Source of the DNA: Luscinia megarhynchos | Lineage: Eukaryota; Chordata; Aves; Passeriformes; Turdidae | Reading direction: 5' to 3' | Length of the DNA stretch: 64,000 nucleotides | Assembly (NCBI GenBank): GCA_034336665.1 | Contig: CM067566.1 | Location: 17,652,330 to 17,716,329, forward strand | In this document: positions 49,957 through 63,120 of the stretch, piece by piece | Numbering within the stretch: position 1 is the stretch's first letter | How the letters are laid out: every line of letters begins with the position of its first letter | The notes under the pieces: model-generated | What the model was told of the DNA's origin: nothing | The model's database searches: none | Seen by the model: the letters and a program-made list of their open reading frames with translations, nothing else | Program-made: the position numbers and the translations under genes

Positions 49957-50382
49957 ATCCTATCACTGACAGCCTAAAGGAAAACTCAAGTACATTTTGT
50001 GAATCCACTTCACAAAGACATCAAAAATGCCCAGCTCATGTTCCCATACATGAAACACATTTAGCTTTACCTCTAGAGACAAACACAGCTGTACTTCTAA
50101 GCCCTGGTACAAATACATCCCAGTAGTGACCACTCAGATTTAAGTGACCTTTGAGGAATTCAGAGGACAGGATAATAGCTACATTTTCACTCTTCAGATG
50201 TGACAGGAGGCAATCAGACAATCTCTCACTCCACATTCCCACCAAACCATACGAGCAGGACACAGCCAAGCCACCACACATTTTCTAATCCATTCTAAGG
50301 CTTGCCATTTCTGACACTGGACTTTGGAAAGCAACAGCTCAAAAAACATGTTAGAGGGATCTCCCTAATAAGAAGATGATGG
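49957..50382. other. Non-coding DNA, nothing recognised
   Basis: Short minus-strand open frame at 50036-50281, unrecognised. No repeats or motif clusters noted. Confidence 0.5.
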
Positions 50383-50464
50383 GAAGAAAAAAAAAAAAAA
50401 GGAAAATATACAGAGATGCAAATTGCATTGCCTTATTTACGTTTCTGCCTTTTTTTTTTTCTTC
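50383..50464. repeat. Nested inverted repeat with A/T arms
   Basis: GAAG followed by A14 and GG (50383-50402) is mirrored by CC, T11 and CTTC (50448-50464), so the outer arms can pair with a small slippage in the A/T run. In the middle sits ATGCAAATTGCAT (50416-50428), itself an inverted repeat of ATGCAA around a central A and including a perfect POU octamer. The dyad centres of the outer arms (about 50423.5) and of the inner palindrome (50422) almost coincide. Confidence 0.8.
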
Positions 50465-52582
50465 AGCTGGTGCAGGAGTCTGCATAAACAGGAGCCAGTA
50501 TACCATGGTGCTCAGCAGCCTGATTATCATTACAAAACCTTCTCTCCTCTTTAGCACTGCATCCTCATATTAAAAATAATGTTCCCATGCTTAGACTTCT
50601 TATTTTTAGTGTACTAGAAACACATAATCTGTGAGCTGTATGTATATTCAATAGCACTGTCAAATAAATTATTATGGCATGTGTACTTTTCCCTCCTTTT
50701 CTGATTTATAATGGATTTTAGCATTGTTAAAACTGCAGTTAGTCTGTCTATAGTCTCATAATTCTTCTCTCAGTCAAATGAAACTACAGTCTTGCAATTT
50801 TTAAACCAAATTACTACTAAAATGTGTAGAAATAGGAATTTTAATAAGACTTCTATGTTACAAACATTTTAGCTCAGAAATACTTGGAGTCAGTCTCTGA
50901 ATAGGATTAGCTTTTGCATATTTTCTTCTAATTTTACATACAAATGAAATTCAGGATCTCTCATCATAATTAAATTTGAACTATTCAAGATTATGACTAC
51001 ACACACATCTACACAGATTACTCAAAAGTCAGTAGATTGTGTAGCCCACAAACAGAAGGTGCCAACCTCAACGTCTACAGTTCCTCAAACCCTGATTTTC
51101 AGAAAAGCTAAAATACAAGCAAGGCAACTGCTGGGCTAGGGAGAAACTGAGGACACAAACTTTTGCTTGAAGGCTTGGGATTGTGCACATTGCATGTCAG
51201 CAGGTAAACTGAAAGTATGCTGTGCTTTGATGGATTTTCAGATCGTTAAATTAATGATGATGATCTGACTGATTAGGATAAGCAAGACTTGGGATTTTTC
51301 CTGCATCACTAAGGTCAGTAATAGATCTGCCACTGATTTTAATGAGATGAGGACTACACCAGTGATGAAGTGCAATAAATGAAGGCAAGCCCATCAGAGT
51401 GGAAAGACACAAGAGCAGAAGCTCGAGTGGAACAAAAGGATTGAAAGATAAATTGAGAGCAAAAGCAGAAACATTACTTGTCACCAGTGCCATTAGTTGT
51501 CAACAATCTGCCCTGCAGATAACCAAAACAGTTCTTTATCTCAACACAGCACTTCACATTTGCCTTTATGTTCATATGGTTAAACACAAAAAGACACCAA
51601 TTTTCATCATGATAACACATCCTGATTACTTGGACACTGTTACAGCTAAGATGGCTTCATTTCATTCCTCCTAAATCTAATTCCTAGTTTCTCTCTTTTT
51701 CACCATGTATGTATCTTACACAGAACAACCCCAAACAAGCTAAAAGCCAGATAATTCCCTCTGTCCTCATACATATAAACTTCAAAAATGCTTCATGGAT
51801 TCAGGTTCTAGAAGCTTCAAGGACTTCACCTCCTTGATTATCTTTCATGACAACACTGCCCAGCACTGGATCCAGCTGTTTTTCTACTGTTTCTGCTAAT
51901 GTTTGCAGCTAACAAACCAGTGTTGTATAATGCAGAATTTCACACAAAAACTGTCCAAATGGAAATATGGCAATAAAAATATGAGTGCTGCTGCTGTCTC
52001 ACATTAACAGCACTCACCTGAACAGAGACTGTTGTATCTAAATGTCTGTCTCTCTAGTTTTAATTATTCAAGTTTCTGCTGTCATCAGCAAGGGGAAATC
52101 AGGTTCTAAGAAAATTTCCACCCCTGAAAATTACTCATTAGCTTGAATTTCAGCTTCTAGCAAGTTCTGGCCTTAGCAAAAGACAGATGGCATCAATCCA
52201 GACAAACAGCAGTGGGAGAAAGAAGCTTTGTTTTAGCAAAGCAAAACAGAGCTGTAAGATACCTTCTCATCCAAAAGATGCATCTTAGGCAAACTCCTAC
52301 AAAGCTTCCACTCTCTGCAGCAAACCATTTTCACCCAGATTGGGAAGTGCCCCTGTAGGAGAATCCTGCCTAGTACACGATACATTTGCATCCAATAATA
52401 GTTACAGTGCCAAACTGTGAGCTTCAACCACAGCAACTCCCATATTGTGACAAGGAAATAAAGTTCCCTATTATGGAAATCCTATATTGTATTTAATTAT
52501 GTAATTATATTTTATTGTATTAGTGAGTGGTTGGGCACAATAGCAACTGCTGGGATTTCTGCAAATTAGGAGCACAGAATTC
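50465..52582. other. AT-rich non-coding DNA
   Basis: No gene recognised. The stretch 50570-51060 is complex and AT-rich and might be constrained. A reverse octamer ATTTGCAT lies at 52384-52391. Short open frames on both strands are unrecognised. Confidence 0.5.
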
Positions 52583-52622
52583 ATTCTTTCCAACAGCTGA
52601 TTATTTTTTATGATTCTATGGG
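52583..52622 (+). repeat. Possible CR1 tail scrap
   Basis: TTCTTTCCAACAGCTGATTA followed within 10 bp by TATGATTCTATGG resembles the CR1 3' terminus (ccttccaacc...attctatgattctatg). Only about 40 bp is comparable and the upstream block is not recognisable. Confidence 0.3.
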
Positions 52623-55600
52623 GTTTTTTCTGAGCTATAGAAATTATTCCGTTTTTTCCTCTTAAACACTCTACAGCAATGGTGAGCCCCACTCTTAACA
52701 CCAAAATTCACAGGCACACACAGAATTTCATCTTAGCAGAGTCACCAGGTCAAATTAAACCCATACACTCTAATAATTTATGCAAATGCAAGGTGGTGAT
52801 GTCGATATCTAAGTTCAATCTGACTCCCACCAAAGTACCACATGTAGATTTTATTTCATTTTTTGCACTAAGTGTCTATTGCACTGCAAAGTGCTTGAAT
52901 TCAATGTCTGCACTCAGAAGAAAGTATACAATTTATATTAAATAAGCATCAAACTCCCTTTGAACACGCACATGCTTCAGGGCTATAGGACAGCTACAGA
53001 AATATGACCTTATAATAAACATGAATACATTTATATACATACAAAACAAAATACTGACTTGGTAAAACCAACGGTAAATAATCTTTTACTCAGTCCCTTT
53101 TTCATGCCTTAGCATACAGTCTGTGTTATCATGAACTCCAAAAACAAAAATTAAAATGCATAATTGTTTACAAGATATAAGATGTAGAGTCCCTCCTTTC
53201 CTGAAATTCTTCATGAATGTGAACAGAAGTAGAGGGCTTCATAGGAAAAGTGCATCTTCAGAATGAGAGATACTGACCAGCTAGAGAAGATCATGAGCAG
53301 CATTTTCAGCATGGAGATGAACGGGATGCTTTTAATGTTCCGAAGCTGTGAAATCCTGGCAGCTAGTTATGTGCTACAGTGTGGCTACAGCAGCTTATTG
53401 CAGTCACCCACCATCTTTACCCTAGAGACCTTCCCAACACAATGTTTGGCTTGGTGCTCATTTGCTACATGTATTTTTTAGTACTCCTGGTGAAAATATG
53501 GGTAATATTCAAACGCTCTGTATTGTAATGATGGACACTTTTAGCCTGTCAAGGTAATTTCCGCAAAACATATAATACTATTAATTATCCTGCTTCTCTC
53601 TTTCACCTCCTTTCTTCTGGAGTGAGCCTCAAAATGAAATTCTTGACTTCTGTTCACCTTTTTACCACTGGCTGAATCACATTAACATTGCTTTAAAAAC
53701 TCTTGTTAATCTGGACACACTCTGCCTATCAGATGGGTATGCTTTTCATTATAACAGCTTAACAATCACTTAAAATCACAAAAATAGCAACTTCATTTTG
53801 CCTACCCTACTACAGATTTCATGTAACACATTTGGCTAGCACTTCACTTCAACCTAGCATTCAGCAAGCAATTCACCTGCTGACTTTTTTTTGTTAAGCA
53901 ATCTAGCAAGTGGGTGCCTGGAGTTGCTTTTCTTTATCTACATGACACGACATAGACAGAAACTACTGGATCAGGAAATATTTCTTTCCTGAAATTAAGT
54001 GAGAGGGTCAGTGTCTAAAATGAGTCATTACAGATCTCTGCTAGGAAATTAAATATTATCAACCAACTGAAAACCATTGATACAAAATATGCAATTATTC
54101 TGCAGTATATGATTATAGTATATTCTTCACTTATTTCGCTCTGTAAGTGCTACTAACCTTTTTACAAACTAAAAACCAGTAGAAGAGGTACCTAAAAAGA
54201 GGTACCTAGAAAATATGCTACAAGAAGCTCATTCACAATGGGATTACACTGGGGATTTTCCATCTAGAGATTTCTGGTTTTGAAAAGGGGGAGTATGCAA
54301 GGATCTTTTTTAAAACTCTATGATTAAAAGAAACAGAAAACAAAAAAGGAGAAGAATCAAGATCTCAGTTCTCCTTCAAAACAAAGCAGAAAGGCAGTTT
54401 CTCCATATAAAAAAATCAAAATTAACACATATTACCAGGAGAAGGAAAAAATACTAAATGATATGTGGCAAGCCGTGTTATAACCCTGTTTTGACACCAT
54501 AATTTCAATTAAATAATCCAAATAACTCTAAAAAGCATCTTAAAATATAATAAGGGGCATTATTTAATGTCAAGGAGATGAGAATCCTGATTGGAATGAC
54601 ATGGAGCCTGACTGCCTCTTAAGGTGTACTGGCTTTGGACAGGCATTACTGATATAATTTCAATGTTCAAAGGTGGAATGGCTTCCTCTGTTATGTAATT
54701 AATAACATATGACAGACATGCAAAGAAAGATGTAAGATCAGCTGTTTTTATCTCATGTCTCAGGCACTTCACACATATCTCTGAACAGATTTATTATTTA
54801 CTTGCCTGTTAATAAAACTAGCAGCTCTACCAGTCAGTACTTTTTTCCCTAAGCTTTTGAACTCCACTGAGATTTGGAGGCAATTAACATTCACCAGTAA
54901 CAGAGCAATCAACACAGGGATATCTAATGGGACTGGACAGAATCCAAAAACAGGTATTAGGATAATAGTGAGTCACTGACATAAGGTTATGATGTTAATT
55001 TTGGAGGGGAGAGCAACAGTGAGTTTTCAATAGCAGTGTCTGTGATTGCTGTCACATTAACATAACATTCTTTTCTATATGGCTGTCTTCTGAATCTGAA
55101 ACGTGTTTAAAACTGAAAGCAGCTGACAACACCAAGAATTAACTCTCTATTGCCTATTGTGAAAAAGCTTGCTCAACTAAATTACTTACACAATGGTTTC
55201 CAGATGCTTTTCTTCAATGAACAAATAAAAATAATACTTTTTAAAATGCCAAGACCTACCAGGGAGTGTGCATGGTTCATTTATGACTGGTACATTCTGA
55301 GAGAGATCTAGTTAATCCAAGCATCTTTAGCTTAAAAAGCCAGGGATATTCCTGGAAGCAGCATTCATTTGAGGTATGGCTGCTAGCTAATCAGCTCTCC
55401 AATTAAGCAGGTTTAAGATGCAGGTTGGATCCCATAAAAGGCTTGGGCACCTACAACTAGGCTTTGCAAGGCATACTAGAAAGTTGGTCCCAAAAAGGAA
55501 CTTGAAATACAGGGGTAGATGCATTGACCCCCCAAGAGCTTATAGGAGCCAACCTCAGAAGAGCTCTGGAGTGTCAGAAACCTCAGAAGGCTCGTAACCA

Positions 55601-58600
55601 AAGAGGAAAGCTTACTGCTGAGTCTACTCAAAGCCTTATTCCCTTCCAAAACTCCCTGAAACAAGGCACCAAGTGGTTACCTCCACCCACAGCCCAGAAC
55701 CTTCTCCTGAGCATAGGCACCTACTCCCGTCCTCTGAATGCAGCAGCAGCTCCACACAGGACCCTCAGGCAGAGGAGATGCTGTCAGTAGCTGTGTTATG
55801 CCATACACTGATGGCAATGGCTACAAAAAGGTGGGACACCTGGCTCCAAGCCTTATCCCAGACTGAGAGCCCAGATTCAAGCGTTTGTCTGCCGTGGCAG
55901 CATCGCTGCCAGCAGGCCACAGGTGACACTGCTGGTGGATGAGTACTTTCCTTTGGCAGCTGTGTCACCGGGGAGCCAGGCACCCACGAGTGTCAGGAAC
56001 CACAGTATAAAGGACAGTCTAATTTGTAGCAACATGATTAGAGTAAGGGGCACTTTAGATATTATTAGGATTCAGTGGCCTTGGAGAGGAGTGAGTGCAG
56101 ACCTACATGTCCAGATTCATTCTGACTGCACACTATTTCACAGAAGTTAAAGGACAAAATCAAGAGGCCAAAACCAGCAACATTAAACAGAATTGTTATT
56201 TTTTCACAGATTAGCAGGTCTGAGAAAAAGGCACTGTGCAAATGTAGCCTCTTCTGCAAACATATGGCATTTGCTATCAGCACCATATGCAGCTCCTGTA
56301 CTTAGTGAAAGAGCATCCATTCTCGTAACATCCATGCTGTATTTATTAAGTTATGCTTCGCCTTCCATAAACATCCACTGTTCCTGCAATGTTGTGTTCT
56401 CTATACAAAAGCCACTAGAATTTGCCAAGTAAAAGCTAATAAAAGAATGGAAAGGAACTCAGTGTTTGGCTTGTAGGGCTCATTTCACTTCATCCTCAAT
56501 CCAAATGCGGACATCAGGGTGGGACACATCAGACATTTCACACAGCCAGCAAACCAAGAGCACCATATATAAACTAGCTAAAATGACAAAAATATTTAGC
56601 TTCTCACCATGAAAGGCTGGCACAATAGCATATAAAACATATGGATCACACAGCTTTACTCTCCTAGTCTGAAGAATCATTTAAAATTTAAAGACATCTA
56701 TATGGCATTAGACACACTTCCAATTGAAGCTGTCCATATTTTTTCAAAGGCTGAATGTGCAGACACTTCACTGAAGGACTAGACTTCTAATACTGAATGA
56801 TAATGGGAATGAAGATAACTTCTGGTTTTAGGAGTTGTGCTTTTATGGTGGCCTAAACTACATCAAAGACAACAGCCACAAGACTTTCCTGCCTGTTTGA
56901 GCCTTGTAGAGATTTCATTCCCATTCCCAAAATGGGTGAATGCCACTGCTTCTTCTTCAGCCCAGCCACCCCAGCTCAAGATGGACAAGAGGTAAGGCTT
57001 TTGCTCTTGCTGAAGCCCGAGAAACTGCCAACAAGAAGGGCTCTTATGTAGAGCCATTTGCTATTAATAAATACCCAACCTTGGAGGCACGTTTTAGACG
57101 TTTCCTCAGTCTCACTGCAACCCCCAGCTTCATTCTTGGGAAACTGGGGGTATCTTGATGTAACAGCACCAGAATAATTTAGGCACACAAAGCTGAAATT
57201 GTGTTGGGGACCCTTACATACTTGAGGACACCCTTCAGGTCCCACAGCATCCTGTACCCCCCTGGTCACACCTCTTACAACAATTTTCACCACTAAATGC
57301 ACCCTTTCATGATTGAGACTTGAGCAAAAAAATTGCTCAGATTCCCATTTATTACTCACTGTTAATTCCTACCTCTTCACTCACCTGCACATAGTCCAAA
57401 ATGGGGGGTTAGTATTTCATGCATCCATGTTCCTCCTTTCTCCAAAAGGGCATTTCTATACTTGGAGTTGTTTTTGAATAGCTCTGTCTGCAGCCTCTCT
57501 TACGCACAAAACAGAGCATTTAAACATAAATTATTCAAGAAGTGTCCAGAAAATACTGACTATTGTCAGCCTTGGGGAAAAAAAGTCACTTTAAATATAC
57601 TCTGTCTAAATACCCCTCCACTGGCATCTGCTGCTGGTCTGAGACCTGGTACCAGGTTTCAGAGACCCTGGATTTGCAGTATTGGCTACTATGTGCTTAC
57701 ATTAATTTCAACCACCAGCTTATCCAATACTGTGTTTTGAGCAGGGGCTCAGGCTGCTCTGAGTCAGGCACACAGGCTGCTTTCACAACTCTGGAGGGGA
57801 GAATATGCAATTTTTATTTTCTTCACATAGTAAAAGGTAAAATAAATACTCACTACCTATTTCTCTGCTGCAACAGTTAAATATTTTTCTACAGCAGCCA
57901 CAGGACTAGAAGATTAAAGAGCTAAGTGCAGTCATCCGATTCTTCAGCATGGTCCTGCCACACGTCTCAATCACTGGCTTCCCCCAAAGCCACAGAGGTA
58001 GGGATTAAAGTGCTTCTGGTCCATGGTAATCCAATCAGAGCTAGAAGGCCTTTAATCTCTGCCATTCTGTAGACAAACATTTTGGCAAAATGCCTTCCTT
58101 ACAGTATTCTGAATTCCACCTGGGTTGTACTCTCATTTTGACAGGGATGGGGATCTGTAGGATTATCACCCCTGCCCAGAAGGGAGACAATTCCTGCCTT
58201 TTCCCTGGGATTAAAAAAGAAGACACCCAGCTGCATATCCTACGTGGGCAATAAACAGTTCCCAAGTTGTATACTAGGAAGCAATGAAAATTCTCTGGAC
58301 AAAGGAAGATTGAAAGAATGCACTTTCTAATATAAACTGAGGACAAAGGGGGTTTTATTGCTCACAGTCCCAAAGAATTCAATGCTTAGGTCAATTGTCC
58401 CCTCCTGATATAAGGAAGGAAACCACTATAACACAGCTGTGTTGAGTGAGCCCATTTTTAAAAAATGAGGTGACAACCAATTGAAATTCTGGAGCAAAAC
58501 CAAGTCTCTCCAGCCCAGGGAATTTGCATTATGCCCACAGGCTATCACAAGGCTGTTCAAATTCTGCCCTGTCATATAGATAGAATATGGCATGATCTTC

Positions 58601-58899
58601 CTTGAAATGTTAGATTTATGTACATCTGTTTGTGTCAACCACATTACTTAAAAGCAGTGGAGGAAATCTTAGCCAGAAAGGCTGACACAGTCATCCAAAA
58701 AAAAACCCAAAACTGCTTAAAAATAAAAAAGGGGTTGTTTTTTTTTTCCTCTGGGATGGGGTTCTGCAGTATTGACTGGTTCACACTTTTTTTTTGTGGA
58801 AATCACTAATGAGATAAAGGATTTTCACTACAATCTCATATATTATCACTACCTTCACATATCACTCCCCTGGACTTATACCTGTTCAGTGAGTAGGAA
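52623..58899. other. Non-coding DNA, nothing recognised
   Basis: Long AT-rich stretch with octamers at 52780-52787 (ATGCAAAT) and 58522-58529 (ATTTGCAT). A short repeat of AGAGGTACCTA occurs twice near 54185-54208. T-runs lie at 58738-58747 and around 58787-58796. The GC-richer part 55500-56000 has several overlapping short frames with no recognisable product. No RNA gene or transposon identified. Confidence 0.5.
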
Positions 58900-58955
58900 G
58901 GAATCATCATGCCTGCTTCTCACTACAGAAAGAGAGGCACAGAATTAGCCTGTCA
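58900..58955 (-). repeat. Possible MIR scrap
   Basis: ATCATCATGCCTGCTTCTCA, then CTACAGAAAGAGAGGCACAG and AATTAGCCTGTC follow the order of the reverse-complemented MIR block 'attatcatccccattttacagatgaggaaactgaggcacagagaattaagtgacttgcc'. Support is limited to about 55 bp. Confidence 0.42.
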
Positions 58956-60479
58956 TTTTCATTAAAGAGCAAGGGGGGAAATCTGGGGATGGAATCAGTA
59001 GGGGGCAAGGCAAAAAAAAAAGAGTAAAAGAGAGATGAAGCAATATTATTCTAAAGTCAATGTATAAATCTTTAGCTGTACAACTCCCACTTGCATTAAA
59101 GGGATTTGCACAGCTAAAACCTCATGCATCAAGTTGACAATACAGCCATAAAGATGTGAAATCTGAAGGGGGGGTTTGTTATGGTTTGGGATTTATTAAA
59201 TTTATTTATTTGGAAAACAGGTTTTTAAATTTTTACAACAAAAAGTGAAAGCAGAAACAACAAGAGAATTCCATTAAGCCCACACAGTTGGGCCTTGGAC
59301 ATCTAAGAGGATTTTTTTCCATCTGGCAACTAAGTATGTGTCCCACCTGCTCTTTAGCAATGAGCTATTAACAACATTTGGGCTAAATCTATAGGATTAA
59401 TCAAGGGTAAAAATGTCTTCATAGTCCCAAACCAACCCCTTCACAAGGAACCTTGATTGCAGGGAGACTGAGAGAAATAATCTGAGACGCCTTTGCCTTT
59501 TCCACCAACACTTTCCAGTGAGGGTGGAACAGCTGGAAACATCCCATGCAGCCAACAGTCTTTACATAAATTGTGCATCCTCCTCACACCAATTGTCTAA
59601 ATTTGAGAAGATAAATTTATGTCTCCTTGGTGGTAGGCAGGTCTACAAAGACAGGAAGACAATGCTGTTGTGCCTATGGGCAAGTGGAGCTATAGCTGGG
59701 CTACAGGAATGTGAACTGGGATGCTCCAGAAGAACGTGACAGCTGGGAAGCTTTGCCATGTCCCTCTGGGTGGCAGCTGGCTCCCTGAATGTTGTGTCAC
59801 ACTGCTGCTACTGGCAGCAGTAACTGCTGAGGAGAGCTGGGTGTCATGCTCAACCACAGCACAGCTGCTTCACAAGGTGCAGAGGAACACTGTGCATGGG
59901 AGCACAGGCATAGGGACCTTTTTTCTCTGCAGAAGTGGAAGAGGATATCTAGCTCAACATTTACTGGGAGCACTGCTACACCACAGGGTTAATGTTAGCA
60001 ACAGGTTGCAAGAAAAGAGCAAAACTAACTCTCTGAGAAAATGAGACCAGCCAAAAGTTTCTAGAAATATTTTAAAACTGTGGCAGGTCATAATCATTTT
60101 CTGCTTTTGAGTCACTAAGTCAAGTTTTGTTAAGTACCAAAAAGGCAGAAATATTGGTCAGCATTATGCTGGTAAGATCGTGTTAATGACCCACATACCA
60201 TTTGCACTCTTCTGAACTGCTGTCTGCCTCTTGATTACCACTGCCATTAACCATCCCAAGAAGTGCATCAATGAACACGTTTTTCCAATAAGACTCAAGT
60301 GACAGGCAGTATTTTCCTCACATCTAAGATCAGCAGATTTAAAAGTGAACAGGCCATGTCTCAATCCCACTGAAGCTGATGGAGTTACACCAGTTCTGAA
60401 CAATGGAGTATCTTGCCTTAAGTATTTAGAATACAGTGTAAGCCTATTTCCAAAGCATTAAAGTCCTCCTGTACAATTT
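58956..60479. other. Non-coding DNA, nothing recognised
   Basis: The stretch 59690-60000 is GC-richer with a 107-codon unrecognised + strand frame (59721-60044). The rest is AT-rich with no repeats recognised. AAATTTATTTATTT-like low complexity lies near 59200-59211. Confidence 0.5.
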
Positions 60480-61080
60480 TCCTGTTGTCATCCAATGTCC
60501 TGATGCACGTCTTTCACTATGGCATAAAAAGCTACCAATCACTGAACTAATATTGCTTGCCAAACTTTCAGCAATAATTTGCTCTAATCAATAATTTTCA
60601 TGTAACATTAATTGGCACTCTCTTTGCTACTTTTATCTCCACGACTTACATTATGCAATTTGGCCTATCAATTCACTTAAAAAAGAATGATAACATTTAC
60701 TATCATGATGAAGAGCTTATTGACAATGACGATTTTTCACCCAAGTCAATAAAATACAGATTACTGTTTAAAAATTAAAAGTTCAAAGGAATTGCTTAAG
60801 AAGCCAAAACTGTAATAGAAACTTATCAAAGCTAAATGAGCAATAAATAAGACAGTATGAAAACTGTCAGAGCAAGTTAGCATCCCCATTCTATTTGTGC
60901 TTCATTTTATTAGCTAATCAAAGTGTCATATTATTTCTACTGGCATCTATTTACTGCCATGTAATTTTGATAAGGGCACCATCTGTATTTATAAAAGCAT
61001 TATCTTAATAGCTGTCTAGCAATCTACAAACATAGGTGATATTTAACTTTTCTAAGGGGATCAATTTTGAACCAGGCAAA
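60480..61080. promoter_or_regulatory. Candidate conserved non-coding block
   Basis: About 600 bp of complex AT-rich sequence without open frames or repeats. It holds a TTAATTGG homeodomain-like word near 60608, a GATAAG at 60969-60974, a CATCTG E-box (CAGATG on the reverse strand) at 60980-60985 and a reverse GATA word TTATCT at 61000-61005. In texture this is one of the most enhancer-like parts of the window. Function is inferred and requires alignment with other birds and mammals. Confidence 0.35.
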
Positions 61081-62329
61081 AGGACTGATATAAGTCAATA
61101 CACTCTGCTAACACATCAAGGGTCCTGTCTGGATCTTCCCCTGCAGTGTGCCATAGCAGCAGCCTCACACTTACACCAAGGAGGGGAATTTGTTTGACAC
61201 CCTGTGCACTCTTCTCTGCTTTATTAAGATGTACAGCCATGAATTTTGTTTAGCAGGGCTTAGAGCTGCTCAGGTTTTAAATCCCTGACAAGAAAAAGGA
61301 ATCGTCACAGAGAGCTATTTTGCCACAAAGAAAGTTTGTTTAAGTGATAGTGCTAATTTAAATTCTCTACCAATAAGGGGGTTTCCCCCTCTTTAATGAT
61401 TCCAAGGAGAATTTAGGGATATAATTTTTTATCTGTTAATAATCTGTTTATTTGTTCCCACCTTTTGCATTACACGGGTCCATCAGTGGAGTGAGTGCCT
61501 CCCATATGCACCCCAGGCCAAGTCCCTCCCATCCCAGAAGTGCCACAACTCCTCAAATTCCTACTTTCTCCTGGCTCTCAACTCACACTTGAGAGCAGGG
61601 CAGCCCAGCTTCACAAAGGAAGTTAAGCAACTTGTAACTAGACCCTGCACTTGGGTTCATTCCCAGGGGACAGGAGATACTGCTCTGATTCCCTCCTTCC
61701 AGATGAGACCCAAAATCCACCTTCTACTCAAGTTTTCCCACAACAGTACCAATACAGTTTTAAAGATGCAATGCACTTTGTGCTTTGGGTGGTCTCAGAG
61801 GAATGTAAGAGTCCTGTCTGGGATCACTGCCCACAGCTTTGGTACCCTCTGCACCCTGACTCCTTCTGCCATCACACAGGGGCAGCTCCCTGGCAGCTCA
61901 GCCCTGCACAGCAATGGGTGATGCCAGCTGCAGGCCCACAGCTCCTTTCTGCTAAGGCACTGCCAGCCTTACAGCTCAAAACACTCTCTGAACATCTCTT
62001 TTAAAAGAACTTGAGCTATGGGCAGCAGAAGAACTTATACATCTCATTTCTAAGCAGCCACTAAAGAAGGGACTTCCTTAAATGCTAAAGAAGAACAAGG
62101 CACCTAAACTCTGAAACTTCACACAAGAGTTAATTACAGAAGACTGGATTTTGCTCATTAGTTCTAGCTCTAACCTACTGGTCAATGGGATGGTGAAATA
62201 GGAATTTCTACAGGATTAAATCCTGTGGGATCTCAAACACATTGTCTAAAAGCATGGTTAGGGGGAAAGAGGAGGAAAATGCAGTCCATGCACTACATGA
62301 CAAGTACATGTCAAATAGTCTTAGACTGA
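61081..62329. other. Non-coding DNA, nothing recognised
   Basis: Two overlapping + strand frames (61589-61921 and 61651-62004) lie in a slightly GC-richer part and have no recognisable product. No transposon or RNA gene recognised. Confidence 0.5.
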
Positions 62330-62640
62330 TTTTAGTACATTCATTTCTAATATATTTCAGTGTTAATTGCCATCTCCTATTTGACATAATAATTATACAA
62401 ATCTGAATAACTATAAAATTGCTGCCTTATATTGCAAATTAGTAATTATAGTAGTAAACATTAACAACATGCCATATATAAAATAGTGATTTGTATATTG
62501 AAATGAATTAGAATTAATTGCAATATGTGATAATTAAAATTATGCAAACATTAGCTATCTAATTGTTAGGTCGATGTTTTTTCATTCAGATTTTCCTTTT
62601 AGAGGTTGATATCATCATCCAAGAATTTTTAAAATGTGTA
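62330..62640. promoter_or_regulatory. Candidate AT-rich regulatory block with TAATTA sites
   Basis: Three TAATTA cores (62390-62395, 62443-62448, 62531-62536) and two TTAATTG words (near 62363 and 62514) fall within about 180 bp. TAATTA is the core of Q50 homeodomain binding sites. In very AT-rich DNA such clusters can occur by chance, and nucleosome-depleted or matrix-attachment-like DNA looks similar. No coding potential. Confidence 0.3.
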
Positions 62641-63120
62641 ACTCCAAGGATTTTTTTTTAAATCCAAGGGGGAATGAAGAAATGAAACATGTCCTGATTG
62701 AGCCCAGATGAGGATTTGAGGCAATACTCATGCACATGGCTATCCATGCAGGGCTATGAAGAGAAAACCTTCAAGGTATCTTCCCAAACAAGGAGGAATC
62801 CTTTTCTTGTCCAATCTGCACAATGTGTCATAACCTTTACAGCTCAGAGACTTGGAACCAGAATCAATCACCACGATTAGCAGTGACAGCATCCTCAAAG
62901 ACATCTTCCTGCCACTGCGACCTCTTAGGACTTGAGTGCAGAAAACTGCTTTAAAGCAGCTGTGGAATATCCACCTCAGGCTGCAGCTGGCTTCTTGTGG
63001 ACCTGTTTCATCCTCTTCCTGGAGGAAGCACTTAGGTGAGCACTGATGCATATGCACCTCAGACCCTCTCTATACTACAGTGGTTCTGTATCTTTTTTTC
63101 TCCTGGTATATATGTCCATT
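62641..63120. other. Non-coding DNA, nothing recognised
   Basis: Contains a 14-bp palindrome CTGCTTTAAAGCAG (62946-62959) and opposed short open frames. No gene or repeat family recognised. Confidence 0.5.

Noticed and set aside
62946..62959. 14-bp perfect palindrome CTGCTTTAAAGCAG
   Set aside because: Several palindromes of this length are expected by chance in 64 kb, and nothing around it adds meaning.
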